Shown here in pieces: positions 1-9,205 of a stretch of 64,000 bases of DNA; the first letter of the stretch is position 1, and every line of letters starts with the position of its first letter. The DNA is taken from positions 4,165,001 through 4,229,000 of the forward strand of contig NZ_JBBOXF010000001.1 in the NCBI RefSeq assembly GCF_038007465.1. Direction: 5' to 3'. A model generated the notes under the pieces. That model worked only from the letters and a program-made list of their open reading frames with translations, was not told where the DNA came from and did not search any database. The stretch is from Sporosarcina sp. FSL K6-1508. GTDB lineage: Bacteria > Bacillota > Bacilli > Bacillales_A > Planococcaceae. A program made the translations under genes and the position numbers.

Positions 1-579
1 TTGAGGACCTCGCGACGTACGTTCAACTTTTGTAATATATACTTTGATGCGGTCATGTGGCTGATACGTTTCAGTTGGAATCTGTTCGCCAACCGGCAAA
101 ACAGCTTCCACTTTCCCAAGACCAACATATAGATTCCGTGCGTCGAGCCTCTCAACGATACCATTGACGATATCATCTTCTCTGTCGACGTACTCCTCAT
201 AAATGATACCGCGTTCAGCTTCACGCACACGTTGTGTAACAACCTGCTTAGCAGTTTGTGCTGCTACACGGCCGAAATCACGCGGTGTTACTTCTTCTTC
301 AACGACATCCTCAAGTTCATAAGCAGGATTGATTTTGTGTGCATCTTCAAGACTAATTTGTAAACGATCATCCTCAACCTCTTCGACGACGTCTTTTCTG
401 GCATAGACTTTCATTGTTCCTTTTGCAAGGTTCAAGTCCACGCGTACGTTTTGAGCTTGGTTGAAGTTTCGTTTATATGCGGTTACAAGTGCCGCTTCGA
501 TTGCTTCTACTAATACGTCCCTAGAAATGCCTTTTTGCTTTTCAAGGGCTGTCAATGCATCGAGTAGATCACTACTCAT
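1..579 (-). CDS. nusA: Transcription termination/antitermination factor NusA (N-terminal part, truncated by window edge)
   Basis: The reading frame is open from the ATG at 579 to the window edge, giving 193 codons without a stop. It starts MSSDLLDALTALEKQKGI and continues with the NusA N-terminal RNA-polymerase-binding domain (a segment with TPRDFGRVAAQTAKQVVTQR), reaching the S1 domain at the edge. NusA binds RNA polymerase and modulates pausing, intrinsic termination and antitermination. A TAGGAG Shine-Dalgarno lies about 9 bases before the ATG. It sits 22 bases downstream of rimP, the standard rimP-nusA order in Firmicutes. The KH domains lie outside the window. Confidence 0.97.
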   Translation of the reverse strand, partial: MSSDLLDALTALEKQKGISRDVLVEAIEAALVTAYKRNFNQAQNVRVDLNLAKGTMKVYARKDVVEEVEDDRLQISLEDAHKINPAYELEDVVEEEVTPRDFGRVAAQTAKQVVTQRVREAERGIIYEEYVDREDDIVNGIVERLDARNLYVGLGKVEAVLPVGEQIPTETYQPHDRIKVYITKVERTSRGPQ

Positions 580-601
580 GTTAATCACTCCTACTATTCA
601 A

Positions 602-1078
602 TTATGCGGAAAAGTCGATGGCCAAACGGGCAAGTGCGATTTTTTCCTTGTCGATCACGACGGTCAATTTTCTTGTCTTAATACGTATTTCAACTTCTGC
701 GGCATCTGGGCCATATGACAGCAAATAACCTTCGAACTCTTTCATACCATCAATGAGCTCGTATGTCTTAATGAATACAAACTGTCCAATTGCTTTTTGA
801 AAATCTTCTTCCTTCTTCAACGGGCGCTCTGCACCAGGTGAAGATACTTCAAGAAAGTAGTTTTGCGGGATTGGATCAGTGCGGTCGAGCTCTTCACTCA
901 GCTTTTCGCTAACTTGAGCGCATTGGTCAATATCGATAGGACCATTAGGCGTATCGATATAAACGCGTAAAAACCAGTCTCTTCCTTCTTTTAAAAACTC
1001 GACGTCGACAAGTTCCAATTCTAATTCTTCTACAATCGGACTGACGAGTTTTGTGACTTCTTCCGTAATATTACTCAT
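602..1078 (-). CDS. rimP: Ribosome maturation factor RimP
   Basis: This 158-residue protein matches RimP (YlxS/YhbC family): an N-terminal alpha/beta domain with the SPGAERPLKKEEDF stretch, then a small SH3-like beta-barrel C-terminal domain. RimP binds the free 30S subunit and assists its maturation. It is the first gene of the nusA operon and lies directly upstream of nusA. The ATG at 1078 follows a GGGAGGG Shine-Dalgarno at good spacing. Length is normal for the family (about 155). Confidence 0.96.
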   Translation of the reverse strand: MSNITEEVTKLVSPIVEELELELVDVEFLKEGRDWFLRVYIDTPNGPIDIDQCAQVSEKLSEELDRTDPIPQNYFLEVSSPGAERPLKKEEDFQKAIGQFVFIKTYELIDGMKEFEGYLLSYGPDAAEVEIRIKTRKLTVVIDKEKIALARLAIDFSA

Positions 1079-1327
1079 CTTATCCCTCCCGAAATATTAA
1101 TCAAATACGCCTCGGCGTATTTGTGCCCAGATTGAGCAGAGAAGTTAGCCTAAGAACGTCCCGTGGCATTGATGACAATGACCTACATCGTGTAGGCTTT
1201 CACACAGGTGGCATGCTTGCACGATTCACTTCACTATAAAACCTATGACATCCACCGGAGGCTTGAATCTTATTTAGCAAAAATACGAACTCCCGCCAAA
1301 TAAGATAAAAAACAGTACAGAACAACA
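1079..1327. other. Intergenic region between polC and rimP with hairpin repeat
   Basis: No coding potential is supported in this stretch of about 250 bases. It holds a near-perfect 10-bp palindrome at 1102-1123 (AAATACGCC, a 2-base loop, GGCGTATTT) and a smaller CCTACA/TGTAGG hairpin at about 1182-1197. The composition resembles the other intergenic repeat modules in this window. I could not find a convincing sigma-A promoter for rimP-nusA. Confidence 0.5.
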
Positions 1328-1358
1328 GAAAAGAGCGGGAAATCCCACTCTTTTTGCG
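1328..1358 (-). terminator. Intrinsic terminator of polC
   Basis: On the minus strand, AAAGAGTGGGA and TCCCGCTCTTT form a stem around a short loop, followed by T-rich sequence. One pair is G-U in the minus-strand RNA but would be a C-A mismatch in the plus-strand RNA, so the structure is built for minus-strand transcription. It lies about 65 bases after the polC stop. Confidence 0.85.
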
Positions 1359-1420
1359 CAAGACTATTACAAAAGTTGTTCCCATCATACCATATGAAAT
1401 ATTGTGGTGCAAACATTGTG

Positions 1421-4400
1421 CTAAAAGAGGGAAAGTTGATTCGCTTCTGGCATTCCTTCTAGACAGCCAAGTGAATCCATATATTCGACAATTGTCTTCG
1501 AAACACGGCCACGCTGCTGAAAGTCCTCTTTCGAAAGAAACTCTCCATCTTTCCTTGCTTCTACAATTGAATTCGCTACGTTCGTTCCAAGAGAAGGCAC
1601 CGCGTTAAAGGGGGGAATCAATGTATTGCCTTCAATAAGAAATTTCGTCGCATCAGATTTATACAAATCCGGCTTAGCCAATGAGATGCCCCGTTCCCAC
1701 ATTTCTAGTGCCAGTTCGAGCACTGTCAGCAAACTCTTTTCTTTCGGTGTTGCATCGAGCCCTTTTGCATTAATTTCTTTAATTTGAGCCCGTACTGATG
1801 CCGATCCCTGTGTCATGGACAACAGGTCGAAATCGGTTGCCCGTACCGTGTAGTATGTTGCATAGTACAAAATAGGATGATGCACTTTGAAATAAGCGAT
1901 GCGCAGCGCCATCAATACATAGGCAGCCGCATGCGCTTTCGGGAACATATATTTGATTTTTTTACATGATTCAATGTACCAGTTTGGCACGCCTTGCACT
2001 TTCATTTCCGCTTCGAACTCCGGCGTCAAACCACGGCCTTTACGCACGAATTCCATGATTTGAAATGCCATCGAAGGTTCTAACCCTTGATAGATCAAGT
2101 ACACCATAATATCGTCACGGCAGCCGATAACGTCGGACAATTCGCACGTCTTATTCTGAATCAATTCCTGGGCATTGCCGAGCCAGACGTCCGTACCGTG
2201 GGATAATCCCGAAATCTGAATCAGTTCCGAAAATGTCGAAGGCTTCGTCTCCTCAAGCATCTGGCGAACGAATCTTGTCCCGAATTCCGGTACACCGAGC
2301 GTGCCCGTCTTACAGCCGATCTGCTCCGGCGTGACCCCGAGTGAAGACGTACCGCTGAATAATTGCATAACGCCTTTATCGTCCGGCGGAATCGTCAACG
2401 GGTCGATACCAGATAAGTCCTGCAACATTTTAATCATGGTCGGATCATCGTGACCAAGAATATCGAGTTTCAACAAGTTATTGTCGATGGAATGGAAGTC
2501 GAAGTGAGTCGTCATCCAGCTTGAATTTAAATCATTCGCCGGGAACTGCACCGGGGTGAAGTCGAATATATCCATATCATCGGGAACAACGATAATTCCC
2601 CCGGGATGTTGCCCAGTATTCCGTTTAACGCCTGAACAACCTTGCACAAGCCGATCAATTTCAGCGCCGCGGAAGTTCAAATTGTTATCATTCATATAAC
2701 CGCGCACATATCCGTATGCAGTCTTCTCGGCGACTGTTCCGATTGTACCTGCGCGATATACAAAGTCCTCCCCGAACAGATCCTTCGTATAATTATGGGC
2801 ATGCCCTTGATAATCACCGCTGAAATTGAGATCGATATCCGGAACTTTATCCCCATTAAAACCTAGGAATGTTTCGAACGGGATATCTTGACCGTCTTTT
2901 TTGAACATCGTGCCGCAAGAAGGACACACTTTATCCGGAAGGTCATATCCAGAACTGACGGATCCATCATCGAAAAACTCAGATGTCTTACAGGATGGGC
3001 ACACGTAATGCGGCGCCATCGGATTCACTTCGGTTATTTCCATCATCGTTGCGACAAGCGACGAGCCCACCGATCCCCGGGACCCGACAAGATACCCATC
3101 ATCAAGTGATTTCTTCACAAGTTTATGTGAGATGAGATAGATAACCGCGAACCCATGACCGATGATTGACTTCAATTCTTTCTCAATACGCGCTTCGATG
3201 ATTTCCGGCAATTGCTCGCCATATATGTGATGTGCCATCGTATACGTCAATTCGCGTACTTCTTCGTCAGCACCTTCAATCGTTGGTGTGTAAAGATCAT
3301 CTTTAATCGGTTTCACATTGCCGATCCGCTCTAAGATGGCATGCGGATTGTCAATAACGATTTCTTCCGCAACTTGCTCACCAAGAAATGCAAACTCTTC
3401 CAGCATTTCATCAGTTGTTCGAAACTGGACTGCCGGCAACGAATGCCTGTTCATCGGATTTGCCCCGCCCTGCGATCTGACTAGCACTTGGCGGAATGTC
3501 GCATCAGTCTCATCGATATAATGAACGTTGCCTGTTGCACAGACCGGCAGACCGACTTTTTTCCCAAGCTTGATCAGTTTCCGCATAATGTCTTCCATGT
3601 TCCACTCATCACGGATCAATTCAAGTTCAACAAGATGAGAGTAAACTGGTTTTGGATGTACTTCAAGGTAATCATAAAATTTCGCAATCTCTTCTACCTC
3701 ATCCATCGGTTTTTGCATAAGGCCCTCGAACACTTCTCCTTTATCACAACCGGAACCAACCAGGAGTCCTTTACGATATTTAACAAGCAATGAACGCGGA
3801 ATACGCGGAACCCGGTAAAAATAATCCATATGCGAGTATGAAACAAGTTTAAACAGGTTTTTCAATCCTTCATCGTCTGTCGCCAAAAGCGTACAATGCG
3901 ATGGCCTAGCTCTTTTGTATGCGTCTCCTTCACCAATATGGCGGTTAAAGTCATCCAAGTATTCGATACCCTTCTCCTCCGCGTCTTTTAACAAACGAAG
4001 GAACAAATGCGCAGTCGCTTCAGTATCATAGATTGCACGGTGAGCCTGAGTCAGTTCGATGCCGAACTTTTTCGCCAGCGTACCCAGCCGGTGATTCCCC
4101 ATTTCAGGATAGAGGAAACGGGCTAGCTCAAGTGTATCAATTACCGGATAAGCGGCAGCTTCCAAACTTGCTTTTTTACATGCTTCGTAAAAGAATCCCA
4201 TATCAAATTTTGCATTATGGGCGACAAGAATCGAATCACCGATGAATTCGATGAAATCTTTTGTGACATCTGCAATTTCAGGTGCATCTTTTACCATATC
4301 ATCAGTAATACCGGTCAACTTAGTCGTAGTAGATGATAATGGATGATGCGGGTTTGAAAATCTTTCAAAGGTATCAACGATCTCGCCGTTTTTCACTCGG

Positions 4401-5731
4401 ACTGCAGCCAGCTCGATGATCGTGTCATACACCGCCGATAGTCCGGTGGTCTCGACGTCAAATACTATATATGAATCATCTTCAAGTTTTCGGTGCTGTT
4501 CCTCAAAAACGATTGGCACACCATCATCCACCAAGTTTGCTTCCATTCCAAAAATGACTTTCACACCATGTTTTTTCCCGGCGTTATACGCCTCTGGAAA
4601 TGATTGTACGTTAGCATGATCCGTAATCGCGATTGCAGGATGTCCCCATTTTGCCGCTTGTCCAACGAGTGCTGATGCAGATACGACAGCATCCATCTGA
4701 CTCATCGTCGTATGCGCATGTAGTTCAATTCGCTTTCTGCCCTCCGGTGCCTTGTCTTTCCTGATAATAGGTGACACTTCCATAATGTCTTGTGCCATCA
4801 TAATAAGATCACGTACGAACGTATCGTTCTGGATACCACCGCGCGCTCGAATCCATGCTCCCTTTTTCAATACCTTCATCATTTCTGCATCTTCGTTATC
4901 ACGCGAGAACATCTTCACAAGAATTGAATCCGTATAATCTGTCACTTTGATTGTCAAAAGTGATCGTCCGCTCCGTAGTTCACGGATTTCTGTATCAAAC
5001 ACATATCCTTCGATTGTCACACGGCGTTCTTCGTCTTGGATATGCTGGATTTCGAGCAACGGCTCATCGGGTTTAATAGGCGTTCCAAGACGGAATGGCC
5101 CAGATATATTGCCACTTTCTTTCATGGACGTTTCCCTTTGCTTCAAGTCGGCAAGTGCTTTTTGGCCGAAAGCTTCCTCTTCGGCCAGCCGTTGCGCAAC
5201 GAACGCTTCACGGGCCGCTTCTGCTCCGCTGTCTTCCTCCGTTAATTTAAAATCAACAGCCGGCCGCGGAAATCCGAATGATGTATAGACATCTGATATA
5301 AGTACGGCATACTTACCTTTCATCGTTTGCAGTTCCATGTCACTCATGCAAAGTAGCGTCATTTTCCCGCCCGCCATGACCGGCTTTTGGCTTATAAGGC
5401 GTTCTCTAATCGGCGGTGACATATCACTCATCTCTTCGATGATAAATGGCCAATAATCCGCAAGCAATTGACCGTCCATCTCCAGACTATTGGATGTTAT
5501 ATGTAACTTAACCGTCGCAATAGCCGAAAATGTTTTATTTATACGCTGTGAAAATATAGCGTAGACATCCGCCGGCAGCGGCTTATCGAGGGTTAAGTTA
5601 AATTGCCATACCCGTGATTTCCGATGAATATTCACGCGGTTAAGTGCTGCATTTTCAAAGTGGATGGCATATTGGTCATCCGTCATCCCGATTTGCTGCA
5701 ACAAGATATATAATTTATTTATAGCGTCCAT
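1421..5731 (-). CDS. polC: DNA polymerase III alpha subunit, PolC type
   Basis: At 1436 residues this is the standard length for PolC, the main replicative polymerase of low-GC Gram-positives. Domains in order: N-terminal domain, OB fold (about 235-300), PHP domain starting with IELHAHTTMSQMD (about 334), an inserted DnaQ-like 3'-5' exonuclease (FDVETTG at 424-430, later HRAIYDTEAT), then the remaining PHP, a CPSC...CPSCG zinc site, and the palm with PDIDLNFSG carrying catalytic aspartates. It sits between proS and rimP as in Bacillus, is followed by its own terminator, and appears to be a single-gene unit behind an intergenic repeat. GGAGAGG precedes the ATG. Confidence 0.99.
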   Translation of the reverse strand: MDAINKLYILLQQIGMTDDQYAIHFENAALNRVNIHRKSRVWQFNLTLDKPLPADVYAIFSQRINKTFSAIATVKLHITSNSLEMDGQLLADYWPFIIEEMSDMSPPIRERLISQKPVMAGGKMTLLCMSDMELQTMKGKYAVLISDVYTSFGFPRPAVDFKLTEEDSGAEAAREAFVAQRLAEEEAFGQKALADLKQRETSMKESGNISGPFRLGTPIKPDEPLLEIQHIQDEERRVTIEGYVFDTEIRELRSGRSLLTIKVTDYTDSILVKMFSRDNEDAEMMKVLKKGAWIRARGGIQNDTFVRDLIMMAQDIMEVSPIIRKDKAPEGRKRIELHAHTTMSQMDAVVSASALVGQAAKWGHPAIAITDHANVQSFPEAYNAGKKHGVKVIFGMEANLVDDGVPIVFEEQHRKLEDDSYIVFDVETTGLSAVYDTIIELAAVRVKNGEIVDTFERFSNPHHPLSSTTTKLTGITDDMVKDAPEIADVTKDFIEFIGDSILVAHNAKFDMGFFYEACKKASLEAAAYPVIDTLELARFLYPEMGNHRLGTLAKKFGIELTQAHRAIYDTEATAHLFLRLLKDAEEKGIEYLDDFNRHIGEGDAYKRARPSHCTLLATDDEGLKNLFKLVSYSHMDYFYRVPRIPRSLLVKYRKGLLVGSGCDKGEVFEGLMQKPMDEVEEIAKFYDYLEVHPKPVYSHLVELELIRDEWNMEDIMRKLIKLGKKVGLPVCATGNVHYIDETDATFRQVLVRSQGGANPMNRHSLPAVQFRTTDEMLEEFAFLGEQVAEEIVIDNPHAILERIGNVKPIKDDLYTPTIEGADEEVRELTYTMAHHIYGEQLPEIIEARIEKELKSIIGHGFAVIYLISHKLVKKSLDDGYLVGSRGSVGSSLVATMMEITEVNPMAPHYVCPSCKTSEFFDDGSVSSGYDLPDKVCPSCGTMFKKDGQDIPFETFLGFNGDKVPDIDLNFSGDYQGHAHNYTKDLFGEDFVYRAGTIGTVAEKTAYGYVRGYMNDNNLNFRGAEIDRLVQGCSGVKRNTGQHPGGIIVVPDDMDIFDFTPVQFPANDLNSSWMTTHFDFHSIDNNLLKLDILGHDDPTMIKMLQDLSGIDPLTIPPDDKGVMQLFSGTSSLGVTPEQIGCKTGTLGVPEFGTRFVRQMLEETKPSTFSELIQISGLSHGTDVWLGNAQELIQNKTCELSDVIGCRDDIMVYLIYQGLEPSMAFQIMEFVRKGRGLTPEFEAEMKVQGVPNWYIESCKKIKYMFPKAHAAAYVLMALRIAYFKVHHPILYYATYYTVRATDFDLLSMTQGSASVRAQIKEINAKGLDATPKEKSLLTVLELALEMWERGISLAKPDLYKSDATKFLIEGNTLIPPFNAVPSLGTNVANSIVEARKDGEFLSKEDFQQRGRVSKTIVEYMDSLGCLEGMPEANQLSLF

Positions 5732-5757
5732 AAGCCTCTCCTATCCTCCATCAGTGT

Positions 5758-5964
5758 AAGAAAAGCGTAAGGCGCCGTTTAGCCCCGACAGGCATAAGAG
5801 ATAATGGGAAGGCAGTCTAGGATCGCGAAGTCCTGTCGCAACGACTGCATACCTGTATCCTTGCAGGCACAAGGAGGCGTACTTCAGCCACTATAGCAAA
5901 ACGGCTTATGACCCAAGGGGCTGGCGCCTGGAGCTAGACACTGTTCCATATTGAAAAACTTATA
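5758..5964 (-). repeat. Full copy of intergenic repeat family 1 (upstream of polC)
   Basis: About 207 noncoding bases. The plus-strand left end (AAGAAAAGCGTAAGGCGCC) and right end (GGCGCCTGGAGCTAGACA, then TGTTCCATATTGAAAA) are nearly identical to those of the copy at 13518-13684. Interiors share CCCGACAGGCATAAGA and AGCAAAACGGCTT. The GGCGCC-proximal end faces polC. The ends can pair through GGCGCC. Confidence 0.8.
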
Positions 5965-5977
5965 AATTTATCTTTTA

Positions 5978-6016
5978 AAAGAAGAGAAGTACCGACATGC
6001 GGCCTTCCCTTCTCGA
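5978..6016 (-). terminator. Probable terminator of proS
   Basis: Minus strand: GAGAAG...CTTCTC with an inner CCG/CGG hairpin, followed by TTCTTTT. It starts within 11 bases of the proS stop codon. The stem is interrupted, so this is a weaker call than the other terminators here. Confidence 0.45.
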
Positions 6017-6019
6017 TAG

Positions 6020-7726
6020 TTATTCAGCTGTGAAAAATGCTTGTAACTTTTCAGTGATTTCTTCTTTTTGCCATTCAGCAGATTCCCCGGATTGTCTAAA
6101 TTTAACTTCAACAATTCCTTCAGAAGCTCTCTTTCCGACTGTAATCCGAACCGGCAAACCAATTAAATCCGAATCAGCAAATTTAACGCCTGCCCGTTCA
6201 GGACGGTCGTCATAGAGTACATCATACCTATAAGATTTTAAAATTTTATATAATTCATCAGCTAATTCTACTTGGCTGTCATCTTTAATGTTTACCGCAA
6301 TAAGATGGACATCAAACGGCGCGATTTTCTTCGGCCATTTCAACCCCAACTCATCATTGAACTGCTCCGCAACAGCTGCAAGTATACGCGAAACACCAAT
6401 GCCATAACAACCCATGATGTACGGTTTCGCCCTGCCGTTTTCATCTAGGAATGTTCCGCCCATTGGTTCACTATATGTCGTACCTAGTTTGAATACATGT
6501 CCAAGTTCAATTCCTTTGGCGAACTTAATTGTCCCATTGCCATCCGGAGATACGTCTCCCTCACGGATGAAACGAAGATCTTCATAGCGGTCCACAGCAA
6601 AATCGCGTTCAGGGTTGATGTTAATCAAATGGAAACCATCTTCGTTCGCTCCGCATACACCGTTTACGATTGAAGCGACTGAATGGTCCGCAATTACTTT
6701 GAGATCGAGTGGAAGTTTAACAGGACCGATAGAACCAACTTCACAAGAAAGAAGCTTAGTAACATCTTCTTCAGAAGCAAATTCAACTTCAGATGCACCA
6801 AGAGCATTTTTCAGCTTAATATCATTGATTTCATAATCGCCGCGACAGAGAACGGCAATTAGTTCATCATCTGCTTTAAATATAAGTGTTTTTATCAGAC
6901 GAGTCGCATCGACATCGAGGAATGAAGCAACTTCACTAATCGTTTTTTGGCCAGGTGTTGCAACTTTTTCCATTGCCTGTAATACTTCGTCCGATTTTTC
7001 ATATTGCATATTCACTTCAGCCATTTCAATGTTAGCTGCATATGAAGAGGAATCACTATATGCGATTGTATCTTCACCGATATCCGAAAGCGCCATAAAT
7101 TCATGCGTATCTGTTCCACCGATTGAGCCGCCATCTGCCATAACTGCACGGAAATCAAGCCCAAGCCTTGTAAAAATATTCGTATAGGCTTGCATCATTT
7201 CCTGGTATTTCTCATCTAGGCTTTCTTCCGTCGCATGGAAGGAATACGCATCTTTCATGATGAATTCGCGTCCTCGAAGAAGTCCAAAACGGGGCCGTTG
7301 CTCGTCTCTGAACTTCGTCTGGATTTGAAACATTGTCAGCGGCAACTTCTTATAAGATTTCACTTCGTCGCGGACAAGAGAAGTGATTACTTCTTCATGT
7401 GTCGCACCAAGTGCAAATTCCCTTTTATGCCGATCAGTTAATCTGAACAGTTCAGGACCATACGAATACCATCTTCCGGTTTCCTGCCACAGTTCAGCCT
7501 GTTGCATGGCGGGCATGAACACTTCGACAGCTTCGACGGCTTCCATTTCTTCCCGAATAATTGCTTCGATTTTTTGAAGCACTTTCTTGCCTAAAGGAAG
7601 GAAAGAATAAATCCCGCTTGTATTTTGTCGGATAAAACCTGCACGCAAGAGAAGCTGATGTGATTTTATATCTGCATCGGAAGGTACTTCACGCATTGTA
7701 GGTATGAACGTTCGTGATTGTTTCAT
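6020..7726 (-). CDS. proS: Prolyl-tRNA synthetase (bacterial type, with editing domain)
   Basis: This class II synthetase charges tRNA-Pro with proline. The N-terminal catalytic half shows motif 2 (KFRDEQRPRFGLLRGREF, then MKDAYSFH). A YbaK/INS-type editing insertion follows (about 240-380), then motif 3 (MGCYGIGVSRILAAVAEQ) and a C-terminal anticodon-binding domain. I start at ATG 7726 (MKQSRTF, 568 residues), because AGGTGG lies 8 bases before it; a GTG four codons upstream lies on top of that Shine-Dalgarno. It lies between rseP and polC as in B. subtilis. I saw no T-box in the 175 bases upstream. Confidence 0.98.
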   Translation of the reverse strand: MKQSRTFIPTMREVPSDADIKSHQLLLRAGFIRQNTSGIYSFLPLGKKVLQKIEAIIREEMEAVEAVEVFMPAMQQAELWQETGRWYSYGPELFRLTDRHKREFALGATHEEVITSLVRDEVKSYKKLPLTMFQIQTKFRDEQRPRFGLLRGREFIMKDAYSFHATEESLDEKYQEMMQAYTNIFTRLGLDFRAVMADGGSIGGTDTHEFMALSDIGEDTIAYSDSSSYAANIEMAEVNMQYEKSDEVLQAMEKVATPGQKTISEVASFLDVDATRLIKTLIFKADDELIAVLCRGDYEINDIKLKNALGASEVEFASEEDVTKLLSCEVGSIGPVKLPLDLKVIADHSVASIVNGVCGANEDGFHLININPERDFAVDRYEDLRFIREGDVSPDGNGTIKFAKGIELGHVFKLGTTYSEPMGGTFLDENGRAKPYIMGCYGIGVSRILAAVAEQFNDELGLKWPKKIAPFDVHLIAVNIKDDSQVELADELYKILKSYRYDVLYDDRPERAGVKFADSDLIGLPVRITVGKRASEGIVEVKFRQSGESAEWQKEEITEKLQAFFTAE

Positions 7727-7797
7727 ATATGTGCCCACCTCAAGTAATGTTATTGGAAATCTCGTTTTATTGCCTATTCTATAGCGGTCAAACGTCC

Positions 7798-7893
7798 AGG
7801 ATATATGTCAGCCTAGAGGGATTGGACTGCATCCCTCTTAGTTGCCACAAGAAGTGGCGACCTTTGACTGCGTATTTGTAACGACCGTTTCCG
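7798..7893. repeat. Intergenic repeat modules between rseP and proS
   Basis: Two strong hairpins: AGAGGGAT...ATCCCTCT at about 7815-7838 and GTTGCCAC...GTGGCGAC at about 7840-7861. The first matches the interior of the copy at 13518-13684 and of the copy at 49848-50057. The second recurs at 49989-50034 and 52395-52440. Confidence 0.65.
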
Positions 7894-7902
7894 CTTTTTT
7901 TA

Positions 7903-9162
7903 CTAAAAGAAAAATTGTTGGATATCATTCCAGGTCACCACAAGCATGAGTACCATCAAGAGCATAATTCCAACAAAGTGGACCATTCCTTCTTTTTGCT
8001 TGTCAATTGGTTTACCGCGAATTGCTTCAAACAAGAAGAACAACAATCTTCCACCGTCAAGCGCAGGCAATGGTAATAAGTTCATGATACCTAAGTTGAT
8101 GCTTAAAATTGCAGCCCAGTTCATGAGTTGGTATACGCCGTACTGCGCAACTTCCTCCGTCGCTTTGTAAATGCCCACTGGTCCTGATAATGCGTCGAGT
8201 GTAAATTTACCTGTTACAAGCATGCCGAGTAATTCCGCAATTCTTTTGATCCAGACAATGGTTTCTTCAGCACCATACTGCACTGCTTTTATTGGATTTT
8301 TCAACACAGGGCTCGTATAGCGTACACCGATTTGGCCAATTTCTGTTCCTGCCTCTTCAACTGTAGCCGGAACAACATCCAATGTCACCGACTCTCCATT
8401 ACGATCCACTTCAAATTGAAGAGGTACGCCGGCACTTTCTTGGATGATAGCAGCAAACTCCTGCCATGTGTCGATCGGTTTGCCGTCAACCACTTTAATG
8501 AAGTCTCCATCTTGCATTCCAGCCGCTTGTGCGGGACCATCACTGACTACATCCGTAATAATGGGTTCATATGTTGGAACTCCTTGTAACAGACCGATTG
8601 CAAGGAAAATGAAAAACGAGAGGATAAAGTTAAACAACGGACCTGCAAAGATGGTCATAGCCCGGCTACCAACAGACTTCGATTCGAATTGGCGATCATA
8701 CGGAGCAATAAGTGTTTTCTGCCCCTTCTCAAAGATAATCGCTTTTCTAGATACGTTATAACGAACAAGCTGTCCTTCTTCATCATACCCTTCGATGAAC
8801 AGTTCCTTTTCCAAATCAGAGGATTCCGTTTCAAGGAAAAGCACATCAGGATTCGCAACATTACGATTCAAATAAATTTTTTCAATTTCATTCTCTGCAT
8901 TGATCAAAAGACCTACACGATAACCAGGCTGTAATTCAACCGTATCAAAGTCTTCTCCTGCCATCCGAACATAACCGCCAAGGGGCAGAAGCCGGATTGT
9001 ATATAACGTTTCACCTTTTTGAATCCCAATAATTTTAGGTCCGAATCCAATTGCAAATTCACGCACCATAATTCCAGCCTTTTTCGCGAACAGGAAATGC
9101 CCTAGTTCATGAAAAAAGACCAAAGAACCGAATATAATAATAAACGCAATAACGGTTTCCAT
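7903..9162 (-). CDS. rseP: Site-2 intramembrane zinc metalloprotease RseP/RasP
   Basis: A 419-residue membrane protease of the S2P family that cleaves anti-sigma factors and remnant signal peptides within the membrane. Visible: the zinc-binding HELGH motif at residues 18-22 in the first membrane segment, a periplasmic-type PDZ domain (about 195-270, around SDGPAQAAGMQDGD), and the second active-site segment with LPALDGGRLLF near residue 366. Three to four hydrophobic segments are present. It is last in the uppS-cdsA-dxr-rseP cluster, 43 bases after dxr. In Bacillus the orthologue RasP (YluC) acts on RsiW and FtsL (family knowledge). Confidence 0.96.
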   Translation of the reverse strand: METVIAFIIIFGSLVFFHELGHFLFAKKAGIMVREFAIGFGPKIIGIQKGETLYTIRLLPLGGYVRMAGEDFDTVELQPGYRVGLLINAENEIEKIYLNRNVANPDVLFLETESSDLEKELFIEGYDEEGQLVRYNVSRKAIIFEKGQKTLIAPYDRQFESKSVGSRAMTIFAGPLFNFILSFFIFLAIGLLQGVPTYEPIITDVVSDGPAQAAGMQDGDFIKVVDGKPIDTWQEFAAIIQESAGVPLQFEVDRNGESVTLDVVPATVEEAGTEIGQIGVRYTSPVLKNPIKAVQYGAEETIVWIKRIAELLGMLVTGKFTLDALSGPVGIYKATEEVAQYGVYQLMNWAAILSINLGIMNLLPLPALDGGRLLFFLFEAIRGKPIDKQKEGMVHFVGIMLLMVLMLVVTWNDIQQFFF

Positions 9163-9205
9163 AAAAAACCACCTTCACTGACCTGTTAGGCCGTTTCTAA
9201 ACAAC

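Noticed and set aside
7727..7902. T-box riboswitch upstream of proS
   Set aside because: I looked for the conserved T-box sequence and a terminator-antiterminator arrangement and found neither; the region is explained by repeat hairpins.
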